Of a stretch of DNA of 64,000 nucleotides, positions 37,118 to 46,178 are shown piece by piece. Within the stretch, counting starts at the first letter, position 1, and every line of letters starts with the position of its first letter. Origin of the DNA: G963422745 sp965214285 (GTDB lineage: Bacteria; Actinomycetota; Acidimicrobiia; Acidimicrobiales; Aldehydirespiratoraceae); the NCBI GenBank assembly GCA_965214285.1, contig OZ243946.1, positions 1,736,001 through 1,800,000 of the forward strand, written 5' to 3'. The notes under the pieces are model-generated. The model was given only the letters and a program-made list of their open reading frames with translations. It was not told where the DNA came from and ran no database searches. A program made the translations under genes and the position numbers.

Positions 37118-38308
37118 TCAGTAGCTCTTGGGCAGGCCCAGGCATTTCTGGGCCACGAATGCCAGGACGAGATTGTTGTTGACGGGGGCGACCTGGTACA
37201 GGCGGGTCTCGCGCAGCTTGCGCTCGATGTCGTACTCGGCGGCGAAGCCGAAGCCGCCGTGGGTGTTCAGCGCGGCGTTGCCCGCCTCCCAGGAGGCCTC
37301 CGAGGCCAGCATCTTGGCCATGTTGGCCTCGGCTCCGCAGGGCCGGCGGCCGTCGAAGAGGTTGGCTGCCTTCCAGCGCATCAGGTTCGCCGCCTCCAGG
37401 TTGGCATATGCCTTGGCCAAGGGGAACTGCACGCCCTGGTTCATGCCGATCGGCCGGCCGAACACCTGGCGCTCGCGGGCATACGCCGAGGCGCGGTCCA
37501 GGAAGAAGCGCCCGTCGCCGATGCACTCGGCCGCGATCAGGATGCGCTCGGCGTTCATGCCGTCGAGGATGTGCGAGAAGCCCCGGTCCTCGCTGCCGAT
37601 CAGGGAGTCGCCGGGTATCTCCACGTCGTCGAAGAACACCTCGGTGGTGCTGTGGTTCATCATCGTGGGGATCGGCTTGATGGTCAGTCCCGGTATCAGC
37701 TCGCCTGAGCCGTCGCGCATCTCGAACACGAAGACCGACAGGCCCTCCAGGCGGCTCGCCGCCTCGGCGGCGGAGGTGGTGCGGGCCAGCAGGATCATCA
37801 GGTCAGAGTGCAGGGCGCGGCTGGTCCAGATCTTCTGGCCGTTGACCCGCCAGACGTCGCCGTCGCGCACCGCCCGGGTGCTGATCGCGGTGGTCTCGGA
37901 GCCGGCGCCGGGCTCGGTCACGCCGAAGGCCTGCAGGCGCTTGCGGCCGGCGGCGATCTCGGGCAGCCAGCGGCGCTTCTGGGCGTCCGAGCCGTGGCGC
38001 AGCAGGGTGCCCATCACGTACATCTGGGCGTGGCAGGCCGACGGGTTGCCGCCCGATGCCGAGATCTCCTCGAGGATCACCGACGCCCCGGCCAGGCTCA
38101 GCCCGCCGCCGCCGTACTCCTCGGGGATCAGAGACCCGAGCCAGCCTTGGCGGCTGAGATCCTCGACGAACTCGGTGGGGTAGGTGGCCGGCTCCAGGCT
38201 GCGCCAGTACTCGTTGCCGTAGGCGTCGCAGAGCCGGCGCAGCTCGCTGCGGATGTCGTCGAAGTCCTCGGGCTGTTGCTCGCGGCCTGCGCCGTCGTCA
38301 GCCGTCAT
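37118..38308 (-). CDS. Acyl-CoA dehydrogenase
   Basis: The protein of 396 aa has the full acyl-CoA dehydrogenase layout: FGVTEPGAGSETTAIS, a Trp-containing WTSRALHSDLMILLART segment, and a C-terminal helix region. A glutamate is present at the isovaleryl-type position (MNAERILIAAECIG), so normal alpha,beta-dehydrogenation is likely, in contrast to the second family member at 30.3-31.5 kb. The C-terminal end YQVAPVNNNLVLAFVA replaces the usual YEGT motif. GGAAGG lies 6 nt before the ATG at 38308. It directly follows the ABC importer genes and should act on the imported substrate after CoA activation, handing electrons to an ETF. Confidence 0.9.
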   Translation of the reverse strand: MTADDGAGREQQPEDFDDIRSELRRLCDAYGNEYWRSLEPATYPTEFVEDLSRQGWLGSLIPEEYGGGGLSLAGASVILEEISASGGNPSACHAQMYVMGTLLRHGSDAQKRRWLPEIAAGRKRLQAFGVTEPGAGSETTAISTRAVRDGDVWRVNGQKIWTSRALHSDLMILLARTTSAAEAASRLEGLSVFVFEMRDGSGELIPGLTIKPIPTMMNHSTTEVFFDDVEIPGDSLIGSEDRGFSHILDGMNAERILIAAECIGDGRFFLDRASAYARERQVFGRPIGMNQGVQFPLAKAYANLEAANLMRWKAANLFDGRRPCGAEANMAKMLASEASWEAGNAALNTHGGFGFAAEYDIERKLRETRLYQVAPVNNNLVLAFVAQKCLGLPKSY

Positions 38309-38378
38309 GGTCAACCTTCCGTGCCTTCGTTCTCGGTTGCTTGCCCGTCGGTCGCTCGCTGTTTCAGGCGCATGCTCA

Positions 38379-40256
38379 TCAGTCCTCGGCGGCCCCGCTC
38401 GGCGCTGCTGACCCGAGATAGGCGGCCTGCACCGCCGGGTGGGCCTGGATCTCCGCCGGCGTGCCCACGGCGATCACGGCACCCCGGTCGAAGGCGTAGA
38501 TGCGGTCGCTGATGCCGGTGATGAAGCCCAGGTCGTGGTCGATCACCACCACGCCTGCGCCGACGGTGGCCGCCATGTGGCGCACCTGCTCGATCATCTC
38601 CAGCGACTCGCTGTCGCTCATGCCGCTGGTGGGCTCGTCGAGCAGCAAGAACGCCGGGGCGAGCGCGGCGGCGCGTGCCAGCTCCAGGCGCCGCGAGTTG
38701 CCGTAGTCGAGCTGGCCGGCGCGGCGGTCGCGCTGGTCCCACAGCCCTGCCTCGGCGATCACGGCGTCGATGTCGGGGATCGAGCGGCGGCCGCGGTGGC
38801 GTGCCGCGATCAGCGAGGAGACGGCCACGTTCTCGCGCACCGTGAGCGCCGAGAAGAGCCGCAGGTTCTGGAAGGTGCGCACCACGCCGCGCCGTGCCAG
38901 CTCATGGGTGGCCATGTCGGTCACGTCCCCGCCGTCGAGGGTCACGCTGCCCGCCGAGGGCGCCACCAGGCTGGTGATGGCGTTGACGAAGGTCGTCTTG
39001 CCTGCGCCGTTGGGCCCGATGATGCCGACCACCTCGCCGGCGCTCGCCGCAAGCGCCGCGCTGCGCAGCGCCACGAAGCCGCCGAAGGCGACCTCCACGT
39101 CCGCGGCGGTCAGCGTCGAGGCCGAGTCGGCTGCGACCTCGGGCAGCGGGTCGGGCCTGGCCTCGTCGGGGTGCCGGCGTCGCCAGCGCCGGCGCAGCCA
39201 GGTGTCGAGCTCCCAGTCGTCGATCAGCCCGGCCGGCCGCCAGATCATGAACCCCAGCATCGCCAGGCCCAGGAACACCGTCTGCAGGTTCTCGCGGAAG
39301 ACCCAGTCCAGCGGCGCGCTGTCCAGGCCGAGGCCGAACACCTCGAAGTCGTCCTGGCCGAGGCGCCGTGCCAGTTCGCGGCCTGCGGTGATCACGGCCA
39401 CCCCGACCACGGCGCCGGTGACGCTGTTGCGCCCCCCGACGATCAGCATCACCAGCGTGAGCAGCGTGTAGTTGAAGAAGAAGTTGCCCGGCAGCAGCGA
39501 GCCGTCCTCGTAGACGCGCAGGCTGGCCCCCACCGACACCACCGCCACCGAGATCAGCAGCGCGGCCATCTGCTGCACCAGCGGGTTCACGCCCATCGCC
39601 CGAGCGGCGAGGTTGTCCTCGCGGGCGGCCGCCGCGAGGCGCCCCGAGCGGCTGCGCGCATAGACGCGGGCCACTATCAGCGCTGTGAGCAGAGCCGCGT
39701 AGATCGGGGCGCGGGTGTCCAGCGAGCCGCGGATCGGGAAGGTGAGCCCGGCCCGCTCGCCGCCGGTCAGCTCGGTCCAGTTGCGCGCCACCTCGTGGGT
39801 GACGAACAGCAGCGCCAGGGTGATCACCGTGGCCGACACCGCCCCGGACTGGGCGCCGGAGCGGGCCAGGCCGATGCCCACCACGAAGGCCACGGCGCAG
39901 GTGACGACGACCGCGGCCAGCATCGAGAGGCTGCTGGAGAGCTCCACGTCGGCCAGCCCGAACGGCGCATCGGGGATCCGCTTGGCCTTCTCGGCGGGGG
40001 CGATGGCGAGCACCGCGAAGGCGTAGCCGGCGATGGCCCCGAAGCCGATGTGGCCGAACGAGAGCACGCCGCTGTTGCCCACGTAGATCTGGATGCCCAG
40101 CACGATCACGGCGTCGATCAGCATCACCGTGACCAGCCGCTCGGCGGCGCCGCCCAGGACGCTCTGATAGGCGAGGCCCCCGGCGACGAGCGCGCCGAAC
40201 AGGATCAGCGAGCCGATCAGCGGCCAGGCCACGTCTCGTTCCAGGCTTGTGAACAT
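38379..40256 (-). CDS. Fused branched-chain-type ABC permease and ATPase (LivM-LivG)
   Basis: A single 625-aa chain joins a LivM-type permease (about residues 1-340, several membrane helices, with the EAA-like loop GRLAAAAREDNLAARAMGVN) to a LivG-type ATPase (about 370-625). The ATPase has Walker A GPNGAGKTT, a signature reading LDYGNSRRLELARA, and Walker B FLLLDEPTSG. A charged linker (LRRRWRRRHPDEARPD) separates them. The ATG overlaps the LivH stop by one base. Together with LivH, LivF and LivK it imports an amino acid, amide or small carboxylate. Confidence 0.9.
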   Translation of the reverse strand: MFTSLERDVAWPLIGSLILFGALVAGGLAYQSVLGGAAERLVTVMLIDAVIVLGIQIYVGNSGVLSFGHIGFGAIAGYAFAVLAIAPAEKAKRIPDAPFGLADVELSSSLSMLAAVVVTCAVAFVVGIGLARSGAQSGAVSATVITLALLFVTHEVARNWTELTGGERAGLTFPIRGSLDTRAPIYAALLTALIVARVYARSRSGRLAAAAREDNLAARAMGVNPLVQQMAALLISVAVVSVGASLRVYEDGSLLPGNFFFNYTLLTLVMLIVGGRNSVTGAVVGVAVITAGRELARRLGQDDFEVFGLGLDSAPLDWVFRENLQTVFLGLAMLGFMIWRPAGLIDDWELDTWLRRRWRRRHPDEARPDPLPEVAADSASTLTAADVEVAFGGFVALRSAALAASAGEVVGIIGPNGAGKTTFVNAITSLVAPSAGSVTLDGGDVTDMATHELARRGVVRTFQNLRLFSALTVRENVAVSSLIAARHRGRRSIPDIDAVIAEAGLWDQRDRRAGQLDYGNSRRLELARAAALAPAFLLLDEPTSGMSDSESLEMIEQVRHMAATVGAGVVVIDHDLGFITGISDRIYAFDRGAVIAVGTPAEIQAHPAVQAAYLGSAAPSGAAED

Positions 40257-41143
40257 CAGACCCGCTCCGCGTGGGCGACGGTGACCAGGCCCTGAGGCCG
40301 GAAGATGAACAGCAGGGCGATCAGCAAGAAGACGAAGCCGTCGGTGAGGCTGGCGATGCTGTCGGGCAGCCGCGAGCGCAGCAGCACCTCGGCCAGGCCC
40401 AGCGCGAAGCCGCCGATCACGGCGCCCCGCAGGCTGCCCAGGCCGCCGATGAGCGCCGCCAGGACGCCCTTGAGCATCGGATCGATCCCGGCGCTCGGCG
40501 AGATGCTGCCCGAGCGCATCAGCCAGAACACCCCGGCGATGCCCGCCAGCAGCCCCGAGAGCACGAAAGCCCCACGGATCACCGAGTCGGAGTTGACGCC
40601 CATCAGCCGTGCCGTGTCGAAGTCGTCCGCCGCGGCGCGCAGCGACAGGCCGAACATGGTCCGCTGCAGCAGCACGCTGGTGGCCACGAGGGCGATCACG
40701 GTGACCACGATCACCACGGTGTCGAAGACCTCGATGCGCAGCGGCCCGACCGAGTAGGTGTCGGTCACCCAGCCGGGGCGCGGGAAGGTCTTCACCGATG
40801 CCGACACGTACAGCAAGAAGATCGCCGACACCACGAAGTGCACGCCGAAGGACGTCAAGAGCAGCGTGAAGTCCGAGCCGCCCCGCACCCGGCTGAAGGC
40901 GACCCGCTCGATGGCCAGCGAGGTGAGCACGGCCACGACCACGATCAGCGGCGCCACCAGGTACCACGACCAGCCCTGGTTGAACGCCGCCAGCGCCGCG
41001 TAGCCGCTCACGGTGATCAGCTCGCCGTGGGCGAAGTTGAGCAGGTGCATCACCCCGAAGATCACGGCCACGCCCAGAGCGAGCAGGGCGTAGATGCTGC
41101 CCCGGCCCAGGCCGTCGATGAGGTTCTGCGCCAGCTCGGTCAC
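40256..41143 (-). CDS. Branched-chain-type ABC transporter permease (LivH)
   Basis: The 295-aa protein is an integral membrane protein with about eight helices and the LivH pattern LAQNLIDGLGRGSIYALLALGVAVIFGVMHLLNFAHGEL and SLRAAADDFDTARLMGVNSD. The GTG at 41143 is preferred: it gives the family N-terminus and a 46-nt gap from LivF, while an earlier ATG would overlap the LivF gene and add a polar leader. It is coupled to the fused LivM-LivG gene by a TGATG overlap. Confidence 0.9.
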   Translation of the reverse strand: MTELAQNLIDGLGRGSIYALLALGVAVIFGVMHLLNFAHGELITVSGYAALAAFNQGWSWYLVAPLIVVVAVLTSLAIERVAFSRVRGGSDFTLLLTSFGVHFVVSAIFLLYVSASVKTFPRPGWVTDTYSVGPLRIEVFDTVVIVVTVIALVATSVLLQRTMFGLSLRAAADDFDTARLMGVNSDSVIRGAFVLSGLLAGIAGVFWLMRSGSISPSAGIDPMLKGVLAALIGGLGSLRGAVIGGFALGLAEVLLRSRLPDSIASLTDGFVFLLIALLFIFRPQGLVTVAHAERV

Positions 41144-41189
41144 GGCTGACCCCGCCGGGCGTCGTCCACGGGGTGCTTCGTCGGGGCGG

Positions 41190-41894
41190 TCACGACTTGC
41201 CCACGAACGTCTCGAAGAGGTCGTCACGGCCGCGCAGCTCGGCGCCGCTGCCCTCCGCTACCACCTCGCCGCTGCGCAGCACGTAGGCCCGGTCGGCGGC
41301 CTCGAGCATGCGCTGGGCGTTCTGCTCGACCACCAGCAGGGTGCGGCCCGTGGAGCGCAGCGAGGCGATGAGCTCGAACACCACGTCCACCAGCACCGGC
41401 GCCAGGCCCAGCGACGGCTCGTCCATCATCAGCAGCCGCGGGCGCGACATCAGCGCCCGGGCGATAGCCAACTGCTGGGCCTCGCCGCCCGAGAGATAGC
41501 CGCCCGCAGTCGTCCACTTGGCGGCCAGCGCCGGGAAAAGCTCGAGGGTCTCGTCGAGGCTCTCGGCGCGCGCCGCAGCCTTCTGGGTGACGCCGCCGAT
41601 GCGCAGGTTCTCCTCCACGGTCATGTCCACGAAGATGCGGCGGTGCTCGGGAACCAGCGCCAGCCCCTTGCGCAGCAGCTTGTCGGGAGCTGCGCCGGTG
41701 ACGTCGGCGCCGTCGAAGGTCACGCTGCCCGCGGCGGGGGAGAGCAGCCCGGCGATCGTGTTGAGCAGCGTGGTCTTGCCCGCGCCGTTGGGCCCGATGA
41801 GGCCGACGACCTCACCGGAGGAGACGGTCAGGCTCACGTTGCGCAGGGCCGAGATCGCCCCGTATCTCGTGGTCAGTCCCGAGACTTCGAGCAA
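41190..41894 (-). CDS. Branched-chain-type ABC transporter ATPase (LivF)
   Basis: The 234-aa ATPase has Walker A GPNGAGKTTLLN, signature YLSGGEAQQLAIARAL and Walker B RLLMMDEPSLGLAP, with the LivF-type opening MLEVSGLTTRYGAISALRNVSL. It pairs with the ATPase half of the fused LivM-LivG protein at the cytoplasmic side of the importer. It follows the binding-protein gene by 54 nt. Confidence 0.93.
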   Translation of the reverse strand: MLEVSGLTTRYGAISALRNVSLTVSSGEVVGLIGPNGAGKTTLLNTIAGLLSPAAGSVTFDGADVTGAAPDKLLRKGLALVPEHRRIFVDMTVEENLRIGGVTQKAAARAESLDETLELFPALAAKWTTAGGYLSGGEAQQLAIARALMSRPRLLMMDEPSLGLAPVLVDVVFELIASLRSTGRTLLVVEQNAQRMLEAADRAYVLRSGEVVAEGSGAELRGRDDLFETFVGKS

Positions 41895-41948
41895 GGCGGT
41901 CTCACGCCCTGACGGGTCTTGCCGCAGCCGTGCCGGCTGGGCGGCGGC

Positions 41949-43169
41949 TCAGCCGCCGATGGTGTCGACCAGGGTGTCGACCCCGTCGACGATCTGGTGG
42001 ACGGGCACCGCCTTGTCCGGGATGCCGGTGGTGCCGGCATAGCCGATCGTGCCCGAGAGGCCCTCGAAGCCGTCGATGGCCGCCACGGCGTCGCCGATCA
42101 TGGCGCGGTCGTCGCAGTCGCAGTCGAGCATGGCCTGGATGCCCAGGAACATCGAGTCGACATAGAGGGCCATGAAGCCCTGGCTTTCCAGCGCTTCGCC
42201 CTTGGCCGCCTCGTATCCGGCGAGCAGGCTGTGGATGCGGTCGCCTTCGGTGATCGAGGTGTGCGGCGTGTGCACGATGCCCTCGTTGTTGGTCTCGAAC
42301 TGGATGCCGGTGGCGTCGAGGGCGTCGGTGCCCGCATAGGCGAGCCCGTCGAGTCCCTGGCCTTCGAGCTGGCCTCGCAGGGCCGTGACCTGGAAGCCGA
42401 GGGCGGCTGAGAACACGATCTCGTTGTTCTCCGAGAGCCCGGCTATCTCGTTGACCTGCGCGGAGAAGTCGGTGTCGGCGCCCCACACGTAGGTCTGCGA
42501 GCTGACGACGGTTCCGCCGTTGGCCTCGAAGTGCGCAGCGAAGGCGTCGGGGTTGACCCCGGTGTAGGGGATGCCCTCGCCCTCGGTGAACAGGATCGCC
42601 CGGTCGATGCCGTTGTCGAGCGCCCACTGGGCGGCCGCGGCCGACATCTGGTGGTCGTCGAAGGTCACCAGATACGAGTTGTTCGAGGCGTCTGCCAGGG
42701 TGGGCTCGGTGGAGGCGGCCACGAACAGCGCCACCTCGCCTTCGGTGGCCTGCAGGATGGGCAGGGCGAAATCGGCGAAGGGCGGGCCGATCAGGAAGTG
42801 CGCGCCCCAGTCCAGCAGCTCCACAGCCGCGAGCTGGGCGTCGTCGCCGACCTCGGAGACCCGCACCTCCACAGGCCGCCCGCCGATGCCGCCGGCGCAG
42901 TTGGCAAGCTCGGCCACATAGGGCACCAGGTTGGATCCCGGGATGTCGACGAAGCCGACCACTTCGGAGAAGTCCATCGCCATGCCGACCCTGACGGGAT
43001 CGCCGTCGGGCGCATCGGCGCAGTCGGCGAGATCGGCGCCGAGTAAGGCGTCGATGTCGAGCGTGTAGTCGGCTGCGAAGCCCGCCTCGCTCGTCTCCTC
43101 GTCGTCGCCGCAGGCCGCGGCCACGAGCCCGAAGACCGCCAGCACGGCGATAAGCCACTTGATTCTCAT
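41949..43169 (-). CDS. ABC transporter substrate-binding lipoprotein (LivK type)
   Basis: The 406-aa protein has a lipoprotein signal (MRIKWLIAVL, lipobox VAAAC with the cysteine at residue 20) and a periplasmic-binding type I fold with GMAMDFSEVVGFVDIPG and a conserved VVSSQTYVWGADTDFSAQVNEI region. It is anchored outside the membrane and delivers ligand to the permeases. Conserved acidic residues suggest an amino-acid or amide ligand, but the ligand cannot be named. A strong ribosome binding site (GGGAGGGG) precedes the ATG. It is the first gene of the operon that runs to 26.5 kb. Confidence 0.9.
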   Translation of the reverse strand: MRIKWLIAVLAVFGLVAAACGDDEETSEAGFAADYTLDIDALLGADLADCADAPDGDPVRVGMAMDFSEVVGFVDIPGSNLVPYVAELANCAGGIGGRPVEVRVSEVGDDAQLAAVELLDWGAHFLIGPPFADFALPILQATEGEVALFVAASTEPTLADASNNSYLVTFDDHQMSAAAAQWALDNGIDRAILFTEGEGIPYTGVNPDAFAAHFEANGGTVVSSQTYVWGADTDFSAQVNEIAGLSENNEIVFSAALGFQVTALRGQLEGQGLDGLAYAGTDALDATGIQFETNNEGIVHTPHTSITEGDRIHSLLAGYEAAKGEALESQGFMALYVDSMFLGIQAMLDCDCDDRAMIGDAVAAIDGFEGLSGTIGYAGTTGIPDKAVPVHQIVDGVDTLVDTIGG

Positions 43170-43369
43170 TGTTGTTTCCCCTCCCGGGAGTTTGCGGTTG
43201 CACCTGGCCCACGGACGCGGGGCCAGGCAGTTTGCATGCGCTACAGAGTCTCACGGCACGGCCTCGCCGGCAAATCCCGTTGCCCGGCGCTGCAAGGCCG
43301 GCTTGGGTGCGCATGCACGGTCGGCACCCTGCCCGCTCCGCCCGGCGCGGCCGGCCCAGAGACGCGCGG

Positions 43370-44617
43370 CTAGCTCGGTGCGAGATGGGCGGTGGCGCCC
43401 GCGCCGAGCACCCGCAGGAAGATCCCCGATCGGGGCTTGGGCGACACGTAGCTCGACTTGGGAGGCATCAGCTCGCCCGCGTCGGCCACGGCCATCAGAT
43501 CGGAGATGGAGGTCGGGTACATGAAGAAGCCGACCCGCCCGCCGGCATCGCTGCGGCGGATCACCTCGTCGAGCCCGGCCGGGTTGGGGATGTAGTCCAC
43601 CCCGCTGCGCTCGGCGAGCTCGTCGACGCCGAGCACATGGCCGATCACGTCGCGTCGCATCCGCTCCACGTCGAGGTGCGACAGCGCTCCAGGCCGCTGC
43701 ACCGGGTCGAGGCTGAGGCGCCACCAGCGCCCGTGGCTGTACACGCCCACCTGGCCCTTGACGCTCGGCAGGGCCTGATCGAGGCCCGACACCTCGTCGA
43801 CGGCGCCCACTGTGCCGAGAGCCTCGGCGAGCGCATCGGGCGAGCGGCCGGCGTGGTCGGGACAGACCCGGTGGAACGGCTCGATATGGAGATGGTCGTC
43901 GGGGAACAGCACCGCCATGGTGCGCTCGAAGGGGGCTTCGCCCCGGCGTTCGTCGGCGCCCGCCAGAGCCGCCGCGCAGCGGTGATGGCCGTCGGTCAGG
44001 TACACGACCGCATCGGCGAGCCGATCCGCGATGCGGGCGCAGCCGTCATCGGGGATCGTCCAAACCTGATGGCGCACGCCCTCCACGAGGTGATCGACCT
44101 GCGCTTGGCCGGTCGCGGCATCCTCGAGCACGGCCGCCACCTGCGGATCGGCTCTGTGGGCGAGCGCCACCGGCGACGAAGTCGCACCGACCCGCTGCAG
44201 GTGCCTGCTGAGCAGGCGGGCCCGGCCCGGGCGCACGTTCTCGTGCATCAGCACCCGCCCGTCGCGCAGGCCCTCGGCGTGCATGGCGCCGACCACGCCG
44301 GTCTGCTGGTGGTCGGGCGCGGTGAGCCGGTAGGCGTAGAGGGACCTGCGGCCCGTGGGCGTGAACGCCCCGGCTTCCAGGATCGTCGTCAGGGTGCCGG
44401 CGCCGCGGCGGAGCAGCTCGTCCTCGTCGGCGTTGTCGCCCGGCGCCAGGTCCTCTTCGGAGCGGGTGACCCCCAGGAACGAGACCGGGTTCTCGGCCAC
44501 GATGCGGCGCCGTTCCGCCGGCGTCTTGGAGTCATACGCCCCGGCGATCACCCGCGACGCCCAGTCGGGCTTGATCAGCCAGCTCTCGAAGGGGGCGAAG
44601 AGCGGCGGGCGGCTCAC
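43370..44617 (-). CDS. DUF1015 family protein
   Basis: The 415-aa protein contains the marks of DUF1015: an early ASRVIAGAYDSKTPAER segment, YLTDGHHRCAAAL near the middle and the highly conserved MPPKSSYVSPKPRSGIFLRVL at the end. The family is widespread and uncharacterised; it often lies near D-3-phosphoglycerate dehydrogenase or serine genes, and the histidine pair in DGHHR suggests metal or nucleotide chemistry. The start is a GTG. It is divergent from folC across 277 bp that hold the paired palindromes. Confidence 0.85.
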   Translation of the reverse strand: MSRPPLFAPFESWLIKPDWASRVIAGAYDSKTPAERRRIVAENPVSFLGVTRSEEDLAPGDNADEDELLRRGAGTLTTILEAGAFTPTGRRSLYAYRLTAPDHQQTGVVGAMHAEGLRDGRVLMHENVRPGRARLLSRHLQRVGATSSPVALAHRADPQVAAVLEDAATGQAQVDHLVEGVRHQVWTIPDDGCARIADRLADAVVYLTDGHHRCAAALAGADERRGEAPFERTMAVLFPDDHLHIEPFHRVCPDHAGRSPDALAEALGTVGAVDEVSGLDQALPSVKGQVGVYSHGRWWRLSLDPVQRPGALSHLDVERMRRDVIGHVLGVDELAERSGVDYIPNPAGLDEVIRRSDAGGRVGFFMYPTSISDLMAVADAGELMPPKSSYVSPKPRSGIFLRVLGAGATAHLAPS

Positions 44618-44823
44618 GATCTGCTCACGTTCTGCTCGCGGCCGCGCCGATCACGGCGCCGAGGGCCGGCTTCGGCGCCCCGCCTCGCGCCTTGCTCGTA
44701 GACCGTCAGGCACCCGGTGGCGGCAGCGGAGGGTGAGTCGGCCGGCGGTACCTTCACTTGTCGCTCCAGGGATGCGCCGAGACTCGTGCTGCGGGTCGCG
44801 CCTGAGCAGCTGTCGGCTGGGTG

Positions 44824-44856
44824 TTCTGTATCGTGGAACAGTTCCGGATTTCGGAA
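44824..44856. promoter_or_regulatory. Paired 15-bp operators upstream of folC
   Basis: TTCTGTATCGTGGAA (44824-44838) and TTCCGGATTTCGGAA (44842-44856) are imperfect and near-perfect palindromes with 18-bp pitch. They end 7 bp before a TATCCG -10 box. The same arrangement occurs upstream of fhs and, partly, of the IclR gene. Confidence 0.75.
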
Positions 44857-44863
44857 CTCATCC

Positions 44864-44869
44864 TATCCG
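44864..44869 (+). promoter_or_regulatory. Probable -10 box of folC (TATCCG)
   Basis: TATCCG sits 7 bp after the proximal palindrome, the same distance as the fhs -10 from its operators. No -35 hexamer is seen, as expected if a regulator occupies that region. Confidence 0.4.
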
Positions 44870-44894
44870 GACGCCCTTGGCCAGTTGGAGTCGC

Positions 44895-46178
44895 GTGATC
44901 GACAGCCCGGCAGCTTTCTCCGAGTGGCTCTACGGATTCGTGCGCGACCGGGCGCCGCGGGGCAAACAGGGGCTGCTGTCCTCGGCTGCGCTGTTCGCCG
45001 CCCTGGGCGACCCGCAGGACCGGCTCCCGGCGGTGCACGTGGTCGGCACGGCCGGCAAGGGCACCGTGGCAGCTGCGGTCACCGCCGGCCTGGTCGCCTC
45101 GGGGGAGCGGGTGGCGACGCACCTGTCGCCCCACGTGCACGACATCCGCGAGCGCTTCTGGCTCGACGGCGAGCTGCCTGACTGGGACCTGGTGCAGGCC
45201 GCGGGTCGCGAGGTCGCCGCCGCCGCGGCGACCCTCGACGAGCCGCCGACGTTCTTCGCGGCCACAGCCGCGGTGCTGGTGACGCTCGGGGTGCGCGGCG
45301 GCGCCGACCGCCTGGTCGTGGAGGCCGGGATCGGCGGGCGCCTCGATGCCACCAACGTCTTTGCCCGCAGCGACGTGCTCACCGTGGTCACCGGCATCGG
45401 CATCGACCACACCGACGTGCTGGGCACGACCGTCGAGGCCATCGCGGCCGAGAAGGCCGCGGTGCTCAGCGGCCGCGGCCTCGGGGTGCTCGCCCCCCAG
45501 GACTTCGCTGCTGCCGCCGACGCGGTCCGCTCGGTCGCAGCCGCGGCGGGCGCGGAGCTGATCGAGGTCGACCGCCACGAGACCACCCAGGCCCCCGCGT
45601 CCGCGGCCGCCCCGGTGACCGCGGCCCCCGAGTCCGCGGATGCCTGGCCGCCGGGGCCTGCCGAGCTCGACGCCCTGGCCACCGCCAACGCCGCGCTGGC
45701 CGCTCTGGGGGTCGCAGGCGTCGATGCCTTGCCGGCGCTGCCCGGCCGCTTCGAGATCGTCGGCGCCTCGGATCGCCTGGTGGTGCTCGACGGTGCCCAC
45801 AATCCGATGAAGCTCACAGCCCTGCGCCGCCGGATGGCGGGCCGTCCCCCCGCGGCAGCGGTCTTCGCGGTGGGCGCCGGCAAGGATCTCCAGGCGTGCG
45901 CGGCCGCCCTGCTCGGCCCGCCGCCTCACCCGCTGGTCGTGGCGACCGAGTTCGGGCCTCCCGCGGGCGAGCTCGGGCCTCGCGGGCACCGCGCCTCGGA
46001 GACAGCCGCCGCGCTGCGAGCCCTGGGCGCCGAGGCTCACGCAGAGCCCGACGCCGGCGCGGCGCTGGATCTCGCCTGGCGCCGTTCGCCGCCGGGCTCG
46101 ACGGTCCTCGTGACCGGCAGCTTCATGCACCTCAGCGCTGGGCGCGACGCCACTCGTCGGTGGCCGCCACCTGATTGA
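44895..46178 (+). CDS. folC: Folylpolyglutamate synthase / dihydrofolate synthase
   Basis: The 427-aa Mur-ligase-fold protein has the FolC P-loop VVGTAGKGTVAAAV (about residue 50), LSPHVHDIRERF, AGIGGRLDATNVF and HTDVLGTTVEAIAAEKAAVL, and a C-terminal domain with LDGAHNPMKL. It adds glutamate to folates and probably also makes dihydrofolate, which keeps one-carbon carriers in the cell. The GTG at 44895 has TTGGAG upstream. Its 3' end overlaps the convergent metF-like gene by 47 bp. Paired palindromes shared with fhs lie in its promoter, so it should be co-regulated with the folate genes opposite. Confidence 0.88.
   Translation: MIDSPAAFSEWLYGFVRDRAPRGKQGLLSSAALFAALGDPQDRLPAVHVVGTAGKGTVAAAVTAGLVASGERVATHLSPHVHDIRERFWLDGELPDWDLVQAAGREVAAAAATLDEPPTFFAATAAVLVTLGVRGGADRLVVEAGIGGRLDATNVFARSDVLTVVTGIGIDHTDVLGTTVEAIAAEKAAVLSGRGLGVLAPQDFAAAADAVRSVAAAAGAELIEVDRHETTQAPASAAAPVTAAPESADAWPPGPAELDALATANAALAALGVAGVDALPALPGRFEIVGASDRLVVLDGAHNPMKLTALRRRMAGRPPAAAVFAVGAGKDLQACAAALLGPPPHPLVVATEFGPPAGELGPRGHRASETAAALRALGAEAHAEPDAGAALDLAWRRSPPGSTVLVTGSFMHLSAGRDATRRWPPPD

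Noticed and set aside
35682..37526. Minus-strand frame running from the second P450 back through the GS-like gene
   Set aside because: The part upstream of the P450 start is another reading of the GS-like gene; the P450 start is set at 35681.
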